From a virus: a stretch of 24,381 nt of DNA. The DNA is taken from positions 12,947 through 37,327 of IMG/VR virus record IMGVR_UViG_3300030103_002562. One strand, given 5' to 3'. Both the position numbers and the translations under genes were made by a program. Positions 1 to 6,225 of the stretch are shown here, piece after piece. The notes below the pieces were generated by a model, which worked only from the letters and a program-made list of their open reading frames with translations, was not told the DNA's origin and did not search any database. Each line of letters opens with the position of its first letter. Position 1 is the stretch's first letter.

Positions 1-107
1 GCCGTTATATCATCCTCAGCATGTGTGATTATAGGCTCCTTTAATACCTTAATCAGCTCGTCAATAGCCAGCTTGGCCGCCTGTAATATTTCTACCTTTT
101 TAGACAT
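1..107 (-). CDS. Hypothetical protein, 3' end outside window
   Basis: An open frame begins at the ATG at 107-105 and runs off the left edge, giving at least 35 residues starting MSKKVEILQAAKLAIDELIK. The visible part is predicted helical and charged, with no recognisable motif. Its start overlaps the last 16 bases of the upstream double-GroES-like gene, the same tight coupling used throughout this arm, which supports it as a real gene. Function unknown. Confidence 0.6.
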   Translation of the reverse strand, partial: MSKKVEILQAAKLAIDELIKVLKEPIITHAEDDIT

Positions 108-649
108 ATGTTCTTGTTGTACATCCTGTATAGTATCTCGTCTCCTATCCTAAACTCATACTCGCTGTCTGGAGTAAATGATATAATATCCCCATGATCC
201 ACGTAGTCTATATCGCTGTTCTTAAAAACCAACTCACCCCACAGTTGCTCTAAGTTTCCTAACTGAGTAAACATATGGTCTTCAGATTCTATAGGCCTTA
301 CAAAACAAAATGGAGACGGTGCATTCCACACCTCATCTCTTCTATACAAATAAACCTGACTGGGCTCCACTATGAATATGTCATCCATGACATGGTGCCA
401 GCTACTTTTTTGATTACCCTTCATGTCGTAGTAGTACCTAAACACGTTGTGGTGTACTATAACTATGTCTCCCTTTTGTATTGGTCCACTGTAGTATGTG
501 GGCCTTGATATAACCTCAGCAAATCTATTTGATACGGTGTGGTCCTCCTGTGACGTGCTTATGATAAACTCCTTGCCATCATAGCTACGTATGTTGTCAT
601 AACGCCTTCCATCGACAGGCTTTATAACGAAGCAGTATGGAGATTTCAT
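92..649 (-). CDS. Double GroES-like (tandem Cpn10) protein
   Basis: 185 aa that read as two Cpn10-like halves. Residues about 5-103 show the Cpn10 order: a VIKPV first strand, a possible loop around KEFIIST, FAEVISRP (compare RGEVLAVG), QKGDIVIV (compare VGDIVIF) and DDIFIVEPSQVYLY (compare EVLIMSESDILAI). Residues about 114-185 repeat it: FVRPIES, HGDIISF, then IGDEILYR. The last 33 residues align without gaps to the last 33 of the separate GroES in this window (8016-8273), with about 12 identities including the spaced GD-I-F and the IGDE block. Known tandem Cpn10 proteins include chloroplast Cpn20. A co-chaperonin for the phage GroEL is inferred; a diverged GroES fold with another role is possible. 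The start overlaps the upstream stop as TGATG. Confidence 0.5.
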   Translation of the reverse strand: MKSPYCFVIKPVDGRRYDNIRSYDGKEFIISTSQEDHTVSNRFAEVISRPTYYSGPIQKGDIVIVHHNVFRYYYDMKGNQKSSWHHVMDDIFIVEPSQVYLYRRDEVWNAPSPFCFVRPIESEDHMFTQLGNLEQLWGELVFKNSDIDYVDHGDIISFTPDSEYEFRIGDEILYRMYNKNICLKR

Positions 650-867
650 CAGAAGTCTATTTTAAACTCTATAGATACAGGCATTGTAGAGCTAAACTGC
701 TTCCACTTAACGATCTCGTCATCCTTACGTATGTATATAGATATAGAAGTATCCTCCTGTATTATTGAATCTATAGTATAACTTCTTCCTAGAACTTCCT
801 GACCAACAACGTAGTGCATGCACTTCATATAGTCTGGTCCTACAGATATCTTTCTAACTATATTCAC
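649..867 (-). CDS. Hypothetical protein, 72 aa
   Basis: Unrecognised 72-aa protein beginning MNIVRKISVGPDYMKC. It is mostly predicted beta strand with alternating hydrophobic residues (SISIYIRKDDE, then VSIEFKIDF at the C-terminus). Its stop TGA shares one base with the ATG of the double-GroES-like gene, so the two are probably translationally coupled, and it overlaps the preceding coiled-coil gene by 14 bases. Nothing in the sequence gives a function. Confidence 0.7.
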   Translation of the reverse strand: MNIVRKISVGPDYMKCMHYVVGQEVLGRSYTIDSIIQEDTSISIYIRKDDEIVKWKQFSSTMPVSIEFKIDF

Positions 868-1090
868 CTGTATGTAGATTTATGTCTACATTTCCGTACT
901 TTTCAGAAATCTCCTTCTGGTATTCCGCAAGGTCATGTGCCCCCATCTCTAGGTTAGCTATAGACGTTATCTTTTGATTTTTTAGTCTTTCGAAGGTGAT
1001 CTCAATGTCAGCTATCTGAAACTTTAGATCCCTGTAATTCTTGTTAAGCTCGATTAATTTATCAAGCTCATCCTTTTCAATTTTTTTCAT
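854..1090 (-). CDS. Small coiled-coil protein, 78 aa
   Basis: A highly charged helical protein. Residues about 5-50 carry heptad-like leucine and isoleucine spacing (LDKLIELNKNYRDLKFQIAD), consistent with a short coiled coil. The tail from about residue 58 (YQKEISEKYG) is also helical. The start lies 13 bases beyond the upstream fibre-like gene's stop and the end overlaps the next gene by 14 bases. It may be a virion or assembly accessory by position, but no family was recognised. Confidence 0.7.
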   Translation of the reverse strand: MKKIEKDELDKLIELNKNYRDLKFQIADIEITFERLKNQKITSIANLEMGAHDLAEYQKEISEKYGNVDINLHTGEYS

Positions 1091-1103
1091 TTAATTTATT
1101 TTA

Positions 1104-1355
1104 CTACCAACTAGCTATAGCAACACGCTTCCATGTGTTTGTGGCTACACAAACATACAGATAGCTTGAATCATAAGCAAGTGTACCAGCTATTCCAGTT
1201 GAAGATGCAGTTGATGGAACGCTAGACGTTATCATGTAATTTCTTAGCGATCCTACCGTAAAGTTCTTTGTAGCGTTTGCAGCGTCAGAGTCTGATCCTA
1301 GTAATATATCGTTCTCTGTCGGTGTAGCTGTTGAATATGAATCTATTTTTGCCAT
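1104..1355 (-). CDS. Short tail-fibre/appendage-like structural protein
   Basis: 83-aa Ser/Thr/Ala-rich protein. The C-terminal part contains the pattern AGTLAYDSSYLYVCVATN followed by TWKRVAIASW, which recurs in phage fibre and appendage proteins: a Gly-rich turn, a strand with YVCVAT and a terminal WKRV. The N-terminus (MAKIDSYSTATPTENDILLG) resembles the adaptor start of fibre proteins. It lies directly downstream of the lysis block and has its own TATATTTG box 15 bases upstream. A structural, receptor-side role is inferred from composition and pattern. Confidence 0.6.
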   Translation of the reverse strand: MAKIDSYSTATPTENDILLGSDSDAANATKNFTVGSLRNYMITSSVPSTASSTGIAGTLAYDSSYLYVCVATNTWKRVAIASW

Positions 1356-1370
1356 GTCAGTTATTTAGTA

Positions 1371-1378
1371 CAAATATA
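1371..1378 (-). promoter_or_regulatory. Bacteroidota-type -7 box TATATTTG
   Basis: Exact match to TAnnTTTG on the minus strand, 15 bases before the ATG of the fibre-like gene at 1355. No clear -33 TTTG is seen at the expected distance. The same octamer stands before at least four other genes of this arm. Confidence 0.5.
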
Positions 1379-1385
1379 GTAATTT

Positions 1386-1511
1386 TTATTTTCCTTGCCC
1401 TCTGTAAGGCTTTTTGTAATTAACAGATTTCTTTAACCTTGAATTATTCTTACTATGAATCCCTGTACGCTTCTTTTTAGGTTTACTAAGGGCTAATGTT
1501 TTATTACGCAT
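1386..1511 (-). CDS. Very basic 41-aa peptide
   Basis: Begins MRNKTLALSKPKKKRTG and ends RGQGK; about a third of residues are Lys or Arg and there are no acidic residues, so it probably binds nucleic acid or the virion interior. The ATG at 1511 lies within the last codons of the amidase (8-base overlap), the usual coupling in this operon. It resembles the basic mini-proteins at 5965-7506 in composition. Function unknown. Confidence 0.6.
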   Translation of the reverse strand: MRNKTLALSKPKKKRTGIHSKNNSRLKKSVNYKKPYRGQGK

Positions 1512-2190
1512 TCTCCAGCTGTTGAATCATTTGAAAATGTATTTTAGCAACTCTATCTCTTCCTGACTCGCTCATAAGTATTTCATGGCATTCTTTAGAA
1601 TTAGTCATAAAAAAATTTTCAGATAGTATGGCAGGCATAGACGTATCCATAAGGACGGTGAACTTTGACTCCTTATCAGGATCTCCATCTCCCATTGATG
1701 GTCTCATTCTTCTTTCAGGAAACTCAGCCTTAGCTTTTTCATAAAGAACTGTCGCTATTGAATCCGACTTGGTTTGCCCTGGAGATGTAAAAACCTCCCA
1801 CCCATTTGCAGACTCATCAGTAAATCCATTAGCATGAACGCTGACATATATACAAGGTTTTTCAGAAGACTTTGCCAGCTTGTTAGCCATCTTAGGTCTT
1901 TCTTTTAAAGGGACATCCTCTTGCGTGTCTATTAAGTTCACACAGTCAATATTATTTGACTTACACATGTCTACAATTCTATTTACGATAGCCCTGTTAA
2001 ACTCGCCCTCATACAAAACTTCACCATCTGGCCATACTGGAGATCTCTTTCCCGATGTCTGATAAACACCATCAATAACACCACCATGTCCGTTATCAAG
2101 TATCCATAGATATTTTGATTCTGATCTATGAGGTTTTATAGACATATCAAACTCAGTATTGCAATTAGGACATGTAATCATCTTTTCCAT
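1504..2190 (-). CDS. N-acetylmuramoyl-L-alanine amidase (endolysin)
   Basis: 228 aa. It cleaves the amide bond between MurNAc and the stem peptide to release progeny. Amidase_3-type landmarks are in order: DNGHGG (zinc ligand His35), EGEFNR (Glu at 61-63, second ligand), SVHANG (His119, third ligand) and ILSENFFMTN (catalytic Glu191). The N-terminus has one CPNC pair at residues 7-10; only one CxxC is present, so a complete zinc ribbon is not supported. There is no signal peptide, so export would need the holin. It is last in the holin/spanin block, with its start inside the 23-aa membrane peptide's frame. Family assignment is firm. Confidence 0.93.
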   Translation of the reverse strand: MEKMITCPNCNTEFDMSIKPHRSESKYLWILDNGHGGVIDGVYQTSGKRSPVWPDGEVLYEGEFNRAIVNRIVDMCKSNNIDCVNLIDTQEDVPLKERPKMANKLAKSSEKPCIYVSVHANGFTDESANGWEVFTSPGQTKSDSIATVLYEKAKAEFPERRMRPSMGDGDPDKESKFTVLMDTSMPAILSENFFMTNSKECHEILMSESGRDRVAKIHFQMIQQLENA

Positions 2191-2249
2191 AATGTAATTA
2201 TTAATGAGGCAGCGAGGTAAGCCGCAATTATTACGAGCACTACACCCAT
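2178..2249 (-). CDS. 23-aa single-TM mini-protein in lysis block
   Basis: Starts MGVVLVIIAAYLAASLIITL and ends WKR: an uninterrupted hydrophobic span with a short basic tail, the look of a one-pass inner-membrane peptide. Its ATG follows the holin candidate's stop directly (TAGATG) and its TGA lies 13 bases inside the amidase gene, so it fits exactly between holin and endolysin. A holin antagonist or accessory is plausible but inferred. At this length a chance open frame cannot be excluded. Confidence 0.45.
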   Translation of the reverse strand: MGVVLVIIAAYLAASLIITLWKR

Positions 2250-2435
2250 CTATTTATCTTTTGCAGGTAGTGCTATCAAGCTGTCTTTTGATCGAAGGAA
2301 CATTAGACCTACAGCAAGCCATCCTGCCATTCCTTCTGTCGTCTCCTTTTCAGTGTAAATCATTACGCCACAAAATATTAAAATTAAACACCCTAATATT
2401 GTGGTTACGTAGTTTGAGAATAATCTATTTTTCAT
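2250..2435 (-). CDS. Two-TM holin candidate
   Basis: 61 aa with two hydrophobic spans: residues about 8-28 (YVTTILGCLILIFCGVMIY) and about 35-47 (GMAGWLAVGLMFL), separated by the charged loop TEKETTE and ending in a Lys/Asp tail. Size, topology and position next to the amidase fit a class II-like holin. The start overlaps the spanin stop as ATGA. Another small membrane protein (2865-3188) is a competing holin candidate, so this assignment is positional. Confidence 0.6.
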   Translation of the reverse strand: MKNRLFSNYVTTILGCLILIFCGVMIYTEKETTEGMAGWLAVGLMFLRSKDSLIALPAKDK

Positions 2436-2881
2436 ATCTTTTTTTTTACAAATATAACTAATCTAAAGACTCCATAAACTATAGCTGCAAATATCAACCA
2501 GTTCATAACCTTTTTCCATAACGGAGTCTTTTCGTAGTACTTCACAGGTATCTTCCTCTCTATAATCTTTTCTATTGTGACAGTGTCGCACTCGCCCTTT
2601 ATATATACCTCTCTAGTGACGGTGTCGTGAAATATCTTTACGGTCAATCTGTCTTTCTCTAGTATAAGTGTGTCTTTAGTTATCTCATGAAAAAAATGTT
2701 CGTTGATAACTGTGTCATGAACAACACTTGGTATGGTTGCTGTTACTGTATCTATCATCGTCACAGTATCTGTGGTTATGAGATAAGGATATTTACCTAC
2801 AAGCCTAGTGAATCTTCTTTGCGGAGTGCAAGAGATTATGAGTAAAATTAATAATAGAAGGCAACTATTTCTTGATCGCAT
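2432..2881 (-). CDS. Probable unimolecular spanin (lipoprotein with C-terminal TM)
   Basis: 149 aa. The N-terminus has a basic start, hydrophobic core LLLLILLIISC and a lipobox-type Cys18, so the mature protein should be anchored by lipid in the outer membrane. Residues about 19-125 are periplasmic, Thr/Val-rich with repeated DTV triplets. Residues about 127-145 (NWLIFAAIVYGVFRLVIFV) are a C-terminal inner-membrane span followed by KKKI. A lipoprotein plus C-terminal TM is the defining layout of u-spanins such as T1 gp11, which bridge and fuse the two membranes at lysis. It sits between membrane proteins and the endolysin. Assigned by architecture; no sequence family was recognised. Confidence 0.65.
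   Translation of the reverse strand: MRSRNSCLLLLILLIISCTPQRRFTRLVGKYPYLITTDTVTMIDTVTATIPSVVHDTVINEHFFHEITKDTLILEKDRLTVKIFHDTVTREVYIKGECDTVTIEKIIERKIPVKYYEKTPLWKKVMNWLIFAAIVYGVFRLVIFVKKKI
2449..2456 (-). promoter_or_regulatory. Possible internal -7 box TATATTTG before holin
   Basis: The octamer lies within the last codons of the spanin gene (encoding Val-Ile-Phe-Val), 13 bases before the holin candidate's ATG. It may be coincidental coding sequence, but the spacing is like that of the other TAnnTTTG boxes in this arm. Confidence 0.3.
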
Positions 2882-3188
2882 GAATGGCTTGGATAATTCT
2901 TAACTCCATCGCTCCCATCTCGGTCTTCAACTCTGCCAGAGAGGCATCGTTCTTTTCCCTGTTTCTTTCTACCTGTCCCTTAAGGTCATCTACTCTCTTA
3001 TGCAATAAAATATTACCCTCCTTCTTATGTGTCTTAATATCATCCATATCCGAAGCAAGATTATCTAAAACTACCTGCTGAATTTCAACCTTTCCCTTCA
3101 AAGTATACCACACAGTAAGAGCTCCTGTCACTGCCGAAAGAAGAGAAATTAAAGCATCAAACCCAATCTGAAATCCCGTCACTTGCAT
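2865..3188 (-). CDS. Membrane-anchored coiled-coil protein (lysis region)
   Basis: 107 aa. Residues about 9-30 form one hydrophobic span (FDALISLLSAVTGALTVWYT). The rest, residues about 33-107, is a long charged helix with heptad character (VDDLKGQVERNREKND; ELKTEMGAMELRIIQAI). XhlA-type lysis proteins combine one TM with a coiled coil but in the opposite order. A holin or lysis accessory role fits the position upstream of the spanin; the genes overlap by 17 bases. It has a near-consensus promoter box upstream. Confidence 0.6.
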   Translation of the reverse strand: MQVTGFQIGFDALISLLSAVTGALTVWYTLKGKVEIQQVVLDNLASDMDDIKTHKKEGNILLHKRVDDLKGQVERNREKNDASLAELKTEMGAMELRIIQAIHAIKK

Positions 3189-3205
3189 TTTTATTTTTAT
3201 ACCTG

Positions 3206-3213
3206 TAAAGGTA
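3206..3213 (-). promoter_or_regulatory. Near-consensus -7 box TACCTTTA
   Basis: Seven of eight matches to TAnnTTTG, 17 bases before the ATG at 3188, in the 58-base gap after the first LamG cassette. A small TACCT/AGGTA hairpin overlaps it. Confidence 0.35.
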
Positions 3214-3246
3214 CGATTATTTTTTATACGTATTATTACTTACAGA

Positions 3247-3504
3247 CTAATCTACAGGCATTGGCTGTTGCCATTTAGAATTATTCATAACAATCAAAGA
3301 CTGCCTATGAGACATAGTTTGGACAGGCACAACAGTACCATCTGCTATAAACGTAGGCTCTGTGTTCCACTTAATTAAAAATTGTAATTCATCTAAAGAC
3401 TTACGAATAGTATTTTCACCTGTCTCTCCAATCTGACTAAAGTCAATCAAAGGTAAATCAGTTATATTGATTATTGCATATGTTTCTGCTTGTCGTGTAC
3501 TCAT
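3247..3504 (-). CDS. LamG-cassette accessory protein, copy A (85 aa)
   Basis: Clear paralogue of 4706-4960. Both share YAII, the run DLPLIDFSQI, TIRKS, FLIK, DGTVVP or DGSVVP, and a terminal VD. Each copy follows a LamG protein gene by five bases, so the pair moves as a unit. Placement straight after a receptor-binding protein suggests a fibre chaperone or tip subunit, as with Tfa-type genes in other phages, but no homology to Tfa is seen; this is inference from position. Confidence 0.7.
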   Translation of the reverse strand: MSTRQAETYAIINITDLPLIDFSQIGETGENTIRKSLDELQFLIKWNTEPTFIADGTVVPVQTMSHRQSLIVMNNSKWQQPMPVD

Positions 3505-3509
3505 ATCTT

Positions 3510-4232
3510 TTATGTTGGTACGTCTGTGGTTCTGTTAGCTTCAAGCATATTTTTGCTTTCTGCCGTATTTGTTGTACTTCCTACACTTGTCATAGTCCAA
3601 ACATCATCCCCACTTGTAAAGGCGGCATTCTCTCCCATCCTAAACCAACCCACAGGAGAATAAGCGGACAGGTCTGTTGGTGTCCCACTATTGTATATGG
3701 CACTTATATTTGCACTTTGGTCGCTATCAAAAAATGCAACTTCGTCAATATTTCCGTCAGTAAATCCGTTTAAGAGTTTACTGCTGCCGATTCTTAGATT
3801 TTCAGTGTCGCTTGTTTGATGTCCTCCGCCATGATTAAGCGTAGCATCTTCAACACCATTGATATATATTTTATTGTCTGCTGCATTGTGAACACAAGCA
3901 ATGTGATACCAAGTTCCTGCACTCAATGCAGTAGTGCTGTTTAATCCCGTACTTAATGCTCTATAAGACCAAAAACGTATCTTGCCATCTGTTCGTACTC
4001 TAAATGAGTAACCGTTACCAAAACTTGCACTTGAAGAAGTGTCTATAATGTAGTAGTCGTTTCCTATTACATCAATCTTTACCCAAGCCATAATAGTAAA
4101 GTCCCCTGTAAATTCGTAATTACTTGCATCATCTACACTAAAGGCTTCATCATTACCATCAAAACTAAAGCTCTTTGTGTTTGAAAAAGAGGGAGTCTGT
4201 ACGTTTAATATAGAACGGTAGTTACTTGACAT
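3510..4232 (-). CDS. LamG/concanavalin-like receptor-binding protein, copy A
   Basis: 240 aa with a LamG_3-type jelly roll. Features include SFSFDGNDEAFSVDDA near residue 22, FTIMAWVKI, GTWYHIACVHN, KIYINGVEDA, and GNIDEVAFFDSDQSANISAI near the end of the fold. Such domains bind carbohydrates and are frequent in adhesins and phage appendages. After the fold comes a conserved tail (WFRMGENAAF ... VWTMTSVGS ... TTDVPT) shared with copy B at 4966-5691. The ATG at 4232 is one base from the preceding stop. A role in adsorption to the host surface is inferred. Confidence 0.75.
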   Translation of the reverse strand: MSSNYRSILNVQTPSFSNTKSFSFDGNDEAFSVDDASNYEFTGDFTIMAWVKIDVIGNDYYIIDTSSSASFGNGYSFRVRTDGKIRFWSYRALSTGLNSTTALSAGTWYHIACVHNAADNKIYINGVEDATLNHGGGHQTSDTENLRIGSSKLLNGFTDGNIDEVAFFDSDQSANISAIYNSGTPTDLSAYSPVGWFRMGENAAFTSGDDVWTMTSVGSTTNTAESKNMLEANRTTDVPT

Positions 4233-4643
4233 CTATGCAGGTTGTACAATCCAATACTCAACTCTTGTTCCTCCACACCACTCAGCATATATTACGTTAA
4301 GTGCCGATGTACTGTATGTACCCGACCCCATAAGAACCCATCCTGCAGGTACTGAAGGAGCTGAACCCTCTTGGTGGTACAACTTCTGAACGATTCCCAA
4401 CTGTGCGTTTGTCAAATCGTTTGTGATATTGCCTGTCCCAGTCGCTGCTGATGTGTTGTATATCTCACTCTCGGTGAATGATATTGCAACACCCGTCTTA
4501 GCGATAGCGGACTGTGACCCTCGCTTTAGATCGGCATATATATATATCGTTCTTGCACTGTTTGTCTGTGATGAACCTCTCTCTATTAAATCCTCTGAGG
4601 CTGATATTCCTACAAACTGTTCGTTACTTGGTACTGTTGGCAT
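4233..4643 (-). CDS. Probable structural protein preceding LamG copy A
   Basis: 136-aa Ser/Thr-rich, low-charge protein beginning MPTVPSNEQFVGISASEDLI. The second half has Gly/Trp turns (VPAGWVLMGSGTYST) and ends RVEYWIVQPA. Its stop abuts the LamG A start, just as the 88-aa protein abuts LamG B, which suggests it is the fibre or spike-base partner of LamG A. It is not visibly homologous to the 88-aa protein. It has its own TATATTTG box 21 bases upstream. Function inferred from position. Confidence 0.55.
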   Translation of the reverse strand: MPTVPSNEQFVGISASEDLIERGSSQTNSARTIYIYADLKRGSQSAIAKTGVAISFTESEIYNTSAATGTGNITNDLTNAQLGIVQKLYHQEGSAPSVPAGWVLMGSGTYSTSALNVIYAEWCGGTRVEYWIVQPA

Positions 4644-4664
4644 AATGTTTTATTTTTATATTTA

Positions 4665-4672
4665 CAAATATA
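4665..4672 (-). promoter_or_regulatory. Bacteroidota-type -7 box TATATTTG
   Basis: Exact TAnnTTTG match, 21 bases before the ATG at 4643, in the AT-rich gap between the two receptor cassettes. It would allow cassette A to be transcribed separately from cassette B. Confidence 0.5.
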
Positions 4673-4705
4673 AGATTATTTTTTATAAGCATTATTACTT
4701 ATACA

Positions 4706-4960
4706 TTAATCTACAGACATTGGTATTTGCCATTCGATTGTATTCATAAGAGTCAAAGCCTCACTATACGTTAAAACCTCTAAAGGCACAACGCTTCCAT
4801 CAATTATAAAACTTGGTTCTGAATTATATTTAATAAGAAACTTTAAACCATCATAAGACTTACGAATTGTAGTTTTGTCATTTTCTACAATTTGAGAAAA
4901 GTCAATTAATGGCAAGTCTGCCGTTTGAATTATTGCGTATATTCTATTATTGTTTTTCAT
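4706..4960 (-). CDS. LamG-cassette accessory protein, copy B (84 aa)
   Basis: Paralogue of 3247-3504 with the same core (DLPLIDFSQI, TIRKS, FLIKYN, DGSVVPLEVLTYSEALTLM, terminal VD). It begins five bases after LamG copy B. More than half of positions look identical between the copies on inspection. As for copy A, a fibre-tip or chaperone-like role is inferred only from linkage. Confidence 0.7.
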   Translation of the reverse strand: MKNNNRIYAIIQTADLPLIDFSQIVENDKTTIRKSYDGLKFLIKYNSEPSFIIDGSVVPLEVLTYSEALTLMNTIEWQIPMSVD

Positions 4961-4965
4961 TTTAT

Positions 4966-5691
4966 TTATGTTGGTACATCAGTAGTTACTTCGCTACCGT
5001 CCATATTTTGACTTGTTGCACTTCTTGTGTCGCTTCCAATACTGGTAGCAGTCCATATTTGAGTACCTGTATCAAAGGTGGCGTTTTCTCCCATTCTAAG
5101 ATTAATTAGAGGATTTAAACCTGTAATATCTGAAGGTATTCCGCTTCCATAAATAGTTGCAATGTTTGCAGTCTGATCTGTATTCCAAATGGCAAATTCA
5201 TCTAAAAAACCTTTAAAACCAAAAGAGGAGTTTACCACTCTACCAAGAGAATCTAAAATTACTGATTTTAATCCTAAATTTATAGCAGTTCCAAAAGCCT
5301 GACCGTTCAAATAAGGTTGCAAAGAATTAGACGAATCTTTTATTACTATTAAATGTCCCCATGTATCTCGTGGTATTGTTAATGTGCTGCTTGTAAAATC
5401 ATAAAATGTTCCAGATACTTTAATTCTTATTTGCGTATCAGAAACGAATTGAAAATAGTTTGCATTTGAAGTTTGTTGACCAATCAGAAACATTTGTGAG
5501 TTAACATAATCACCTGTGAATTTAAACCATACCGATACCGAAAATGGATCAGATATGTGAATTACCACTTCTGAATTAAATTTTAATAAATCATCAAGCC
5601 CATCAAATTTAAAAGAATTTGTGCTGTATGGTTCTGTGCCACCGTTTATCTCTCCCTTGATGGCATTCGATATGGATATTTGCATCGGCAT
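4966..5691 (-). CDS. LamG/concanavalin-like receptor-binding protein, copy B
   Basis: 241 aa, same layout as copy A: NSFKFDGLDDLLKF, FSVSVWFKF, DTWGHLIVIKDSSN, LQPYLNGQAFG and GFLDEFAIWNTDQTANIATI, then the conserved tail LRMGENATFDTG ... TATSIGS ... TTDVPT. The jelly-roll region is more diverged between the copies than the tail, as expected if the binding face is under diversifying selection while the tail has a shared partner. The ATG is one base from the stop of the 88-aa spike-base-like gene. Confidence 0.75.
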   Translation of the reverse strand: MPMQISISNAIKGEINGGTEPYSTNSFKFDGLDDLLKFNSEVVIHISDPFSVSVWFKFTGDYVNSQMFLIGQQTSNANYFQFVSDTQIRIKVSGTFYDFTSSTLTIPRDTWGHLIVIKDSSNSLQPYLNGQAFGTAINLGLKSVILDSLGRVVNSSFGFKGFLDEFAIWNTDQTANIATIYGSGIPSDITGLNPLINLRMGENATFDTGTQIWTATSIGSDTRSATSQNMDGSEVTTDVPT

Positions 5692-5692
5692 A

Positions 5693-5959
5693 CTACCAGA
5701 GAGCTACTATGTCCGTAGATGTGGTTCCTGTAGCAAATACTCGAACTACCTGTACTGGTATGAAAGACCCTGCAAGTACTCCAGTGAATGTAACGTCATC
5801 ACCACCTGCCGTTCTAACCTTTACATTCCCAGCGACTCCTACATACAACACGCATGCCCATAGCTTATCTCCAGCCGCATCTCCTACATATGGTATATCT
5901 ACTGTATCACTTGGCGTAACTGCAGCCGCCCTATTTGCTTGTAATTTTTGGTATCCCAT
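5693..5959 (-). CDS. Spike-base-like small structural protein, 88 aa
   Basis: Pattern of short phage structural proteins resembling the RcGTA Rcc01079 spike-base family: a start of the MGYQKLQANRAAAVTPSDTV type, LYVGVAGNVKVRTAGGDDVT in the middle, then FIPVQVVRVFATGTTSTDI and a terminal ALW. Predicted all-beta and almost uncharged. Its stop touches the LamG B start, consistent with a base that displays the LamG adhesin. The family name rests on recalled pattern similarity and needs a profile search. Confidence 0.6.
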   Translation of the reverse strand: MGYQKLQANRAAAVTPSDTVDIPYVGDAAGDKLWACVLYVGVAGNVKVRTAGGDDVTFTGVLAGSFIPVQVVRVFATGTTSTDIVALW

Positions 5960-5964
5960 TTTTT

Positions 5965-6225
5965 TTATTTTTTAGTACTTCTTCCGTCGGCACCATTTCG
6001 TGCTCTGTTCTTATACGGATGTTCAAGTACAAATTTACCATTTTTTTTCTTACTGACATCATCTCCACCCTTTCCGTCTATACCCCTACGCCTACGCTCC
6101 TTTGTATGCTCGGCACGGTACTTCTTTTGCTTCTCTGTCTTGTTCAGCTTTCTCTGATACCTTCGACGCTTCTCAGCCGCCTCAGGGTTCTCCTCGTAGT
6201 ACTTGGATGTCTTACTTTTTCCCAT
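5965..6225 (-). CDS. Highly basic conserved phage protein, 86 aa
   Basis: Starts MGKSKTSKYYEENPEAAEKR and is about 40% Lys/Arg, with RRRYQRKLNKTEKQKKYRAE forming a charged helix and a Gly/Asp/Lys-rich second half ending GADGRSTKK. Proteins with the MGKSKTSKYY start and a KxNK core are common in environmental tailed phages, without known function. A nucleic-acid-binding or internal virion role is plausible from composition. It is last in a run of seven small, mostly basic genes. Confidence 0.7.
   Translation of the reverse strand: MGKSKTSKYYEENPEAAEKRRRYQRKLNKTEKQKKYRAEHTKERRRRGIDGKGGDDVSKKKNGKFVLEHPYKNRARNGADGRSTKK

Larger units (their letters stand above)
3220..4232 (-). repeat. Duplicated receptor cassette, unit A
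   Basis: Unit of LamG protein, accessory protein and about 27 bases of 3' flank. The flank (TATTATTACTTA then TAATCTAC) is also conserved in unit B. Unit A is displaced from unit B by about 1459 bp, with the 136-aa gene and a promoter box between them. Confidence 0.75.
4679..5691 (-). repeat. Duplicated receptor cassette, unit B
   Basis: Second unit, of the same overall length (about 1013 bp) as unit A. Similarity covers the LamG protein, the accessory protein and the 3' flank (CATTATTACTTA then TAATCTAC), so the duplication was of DNA across both genes rather than of a single protein. Confidence 0.75.
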
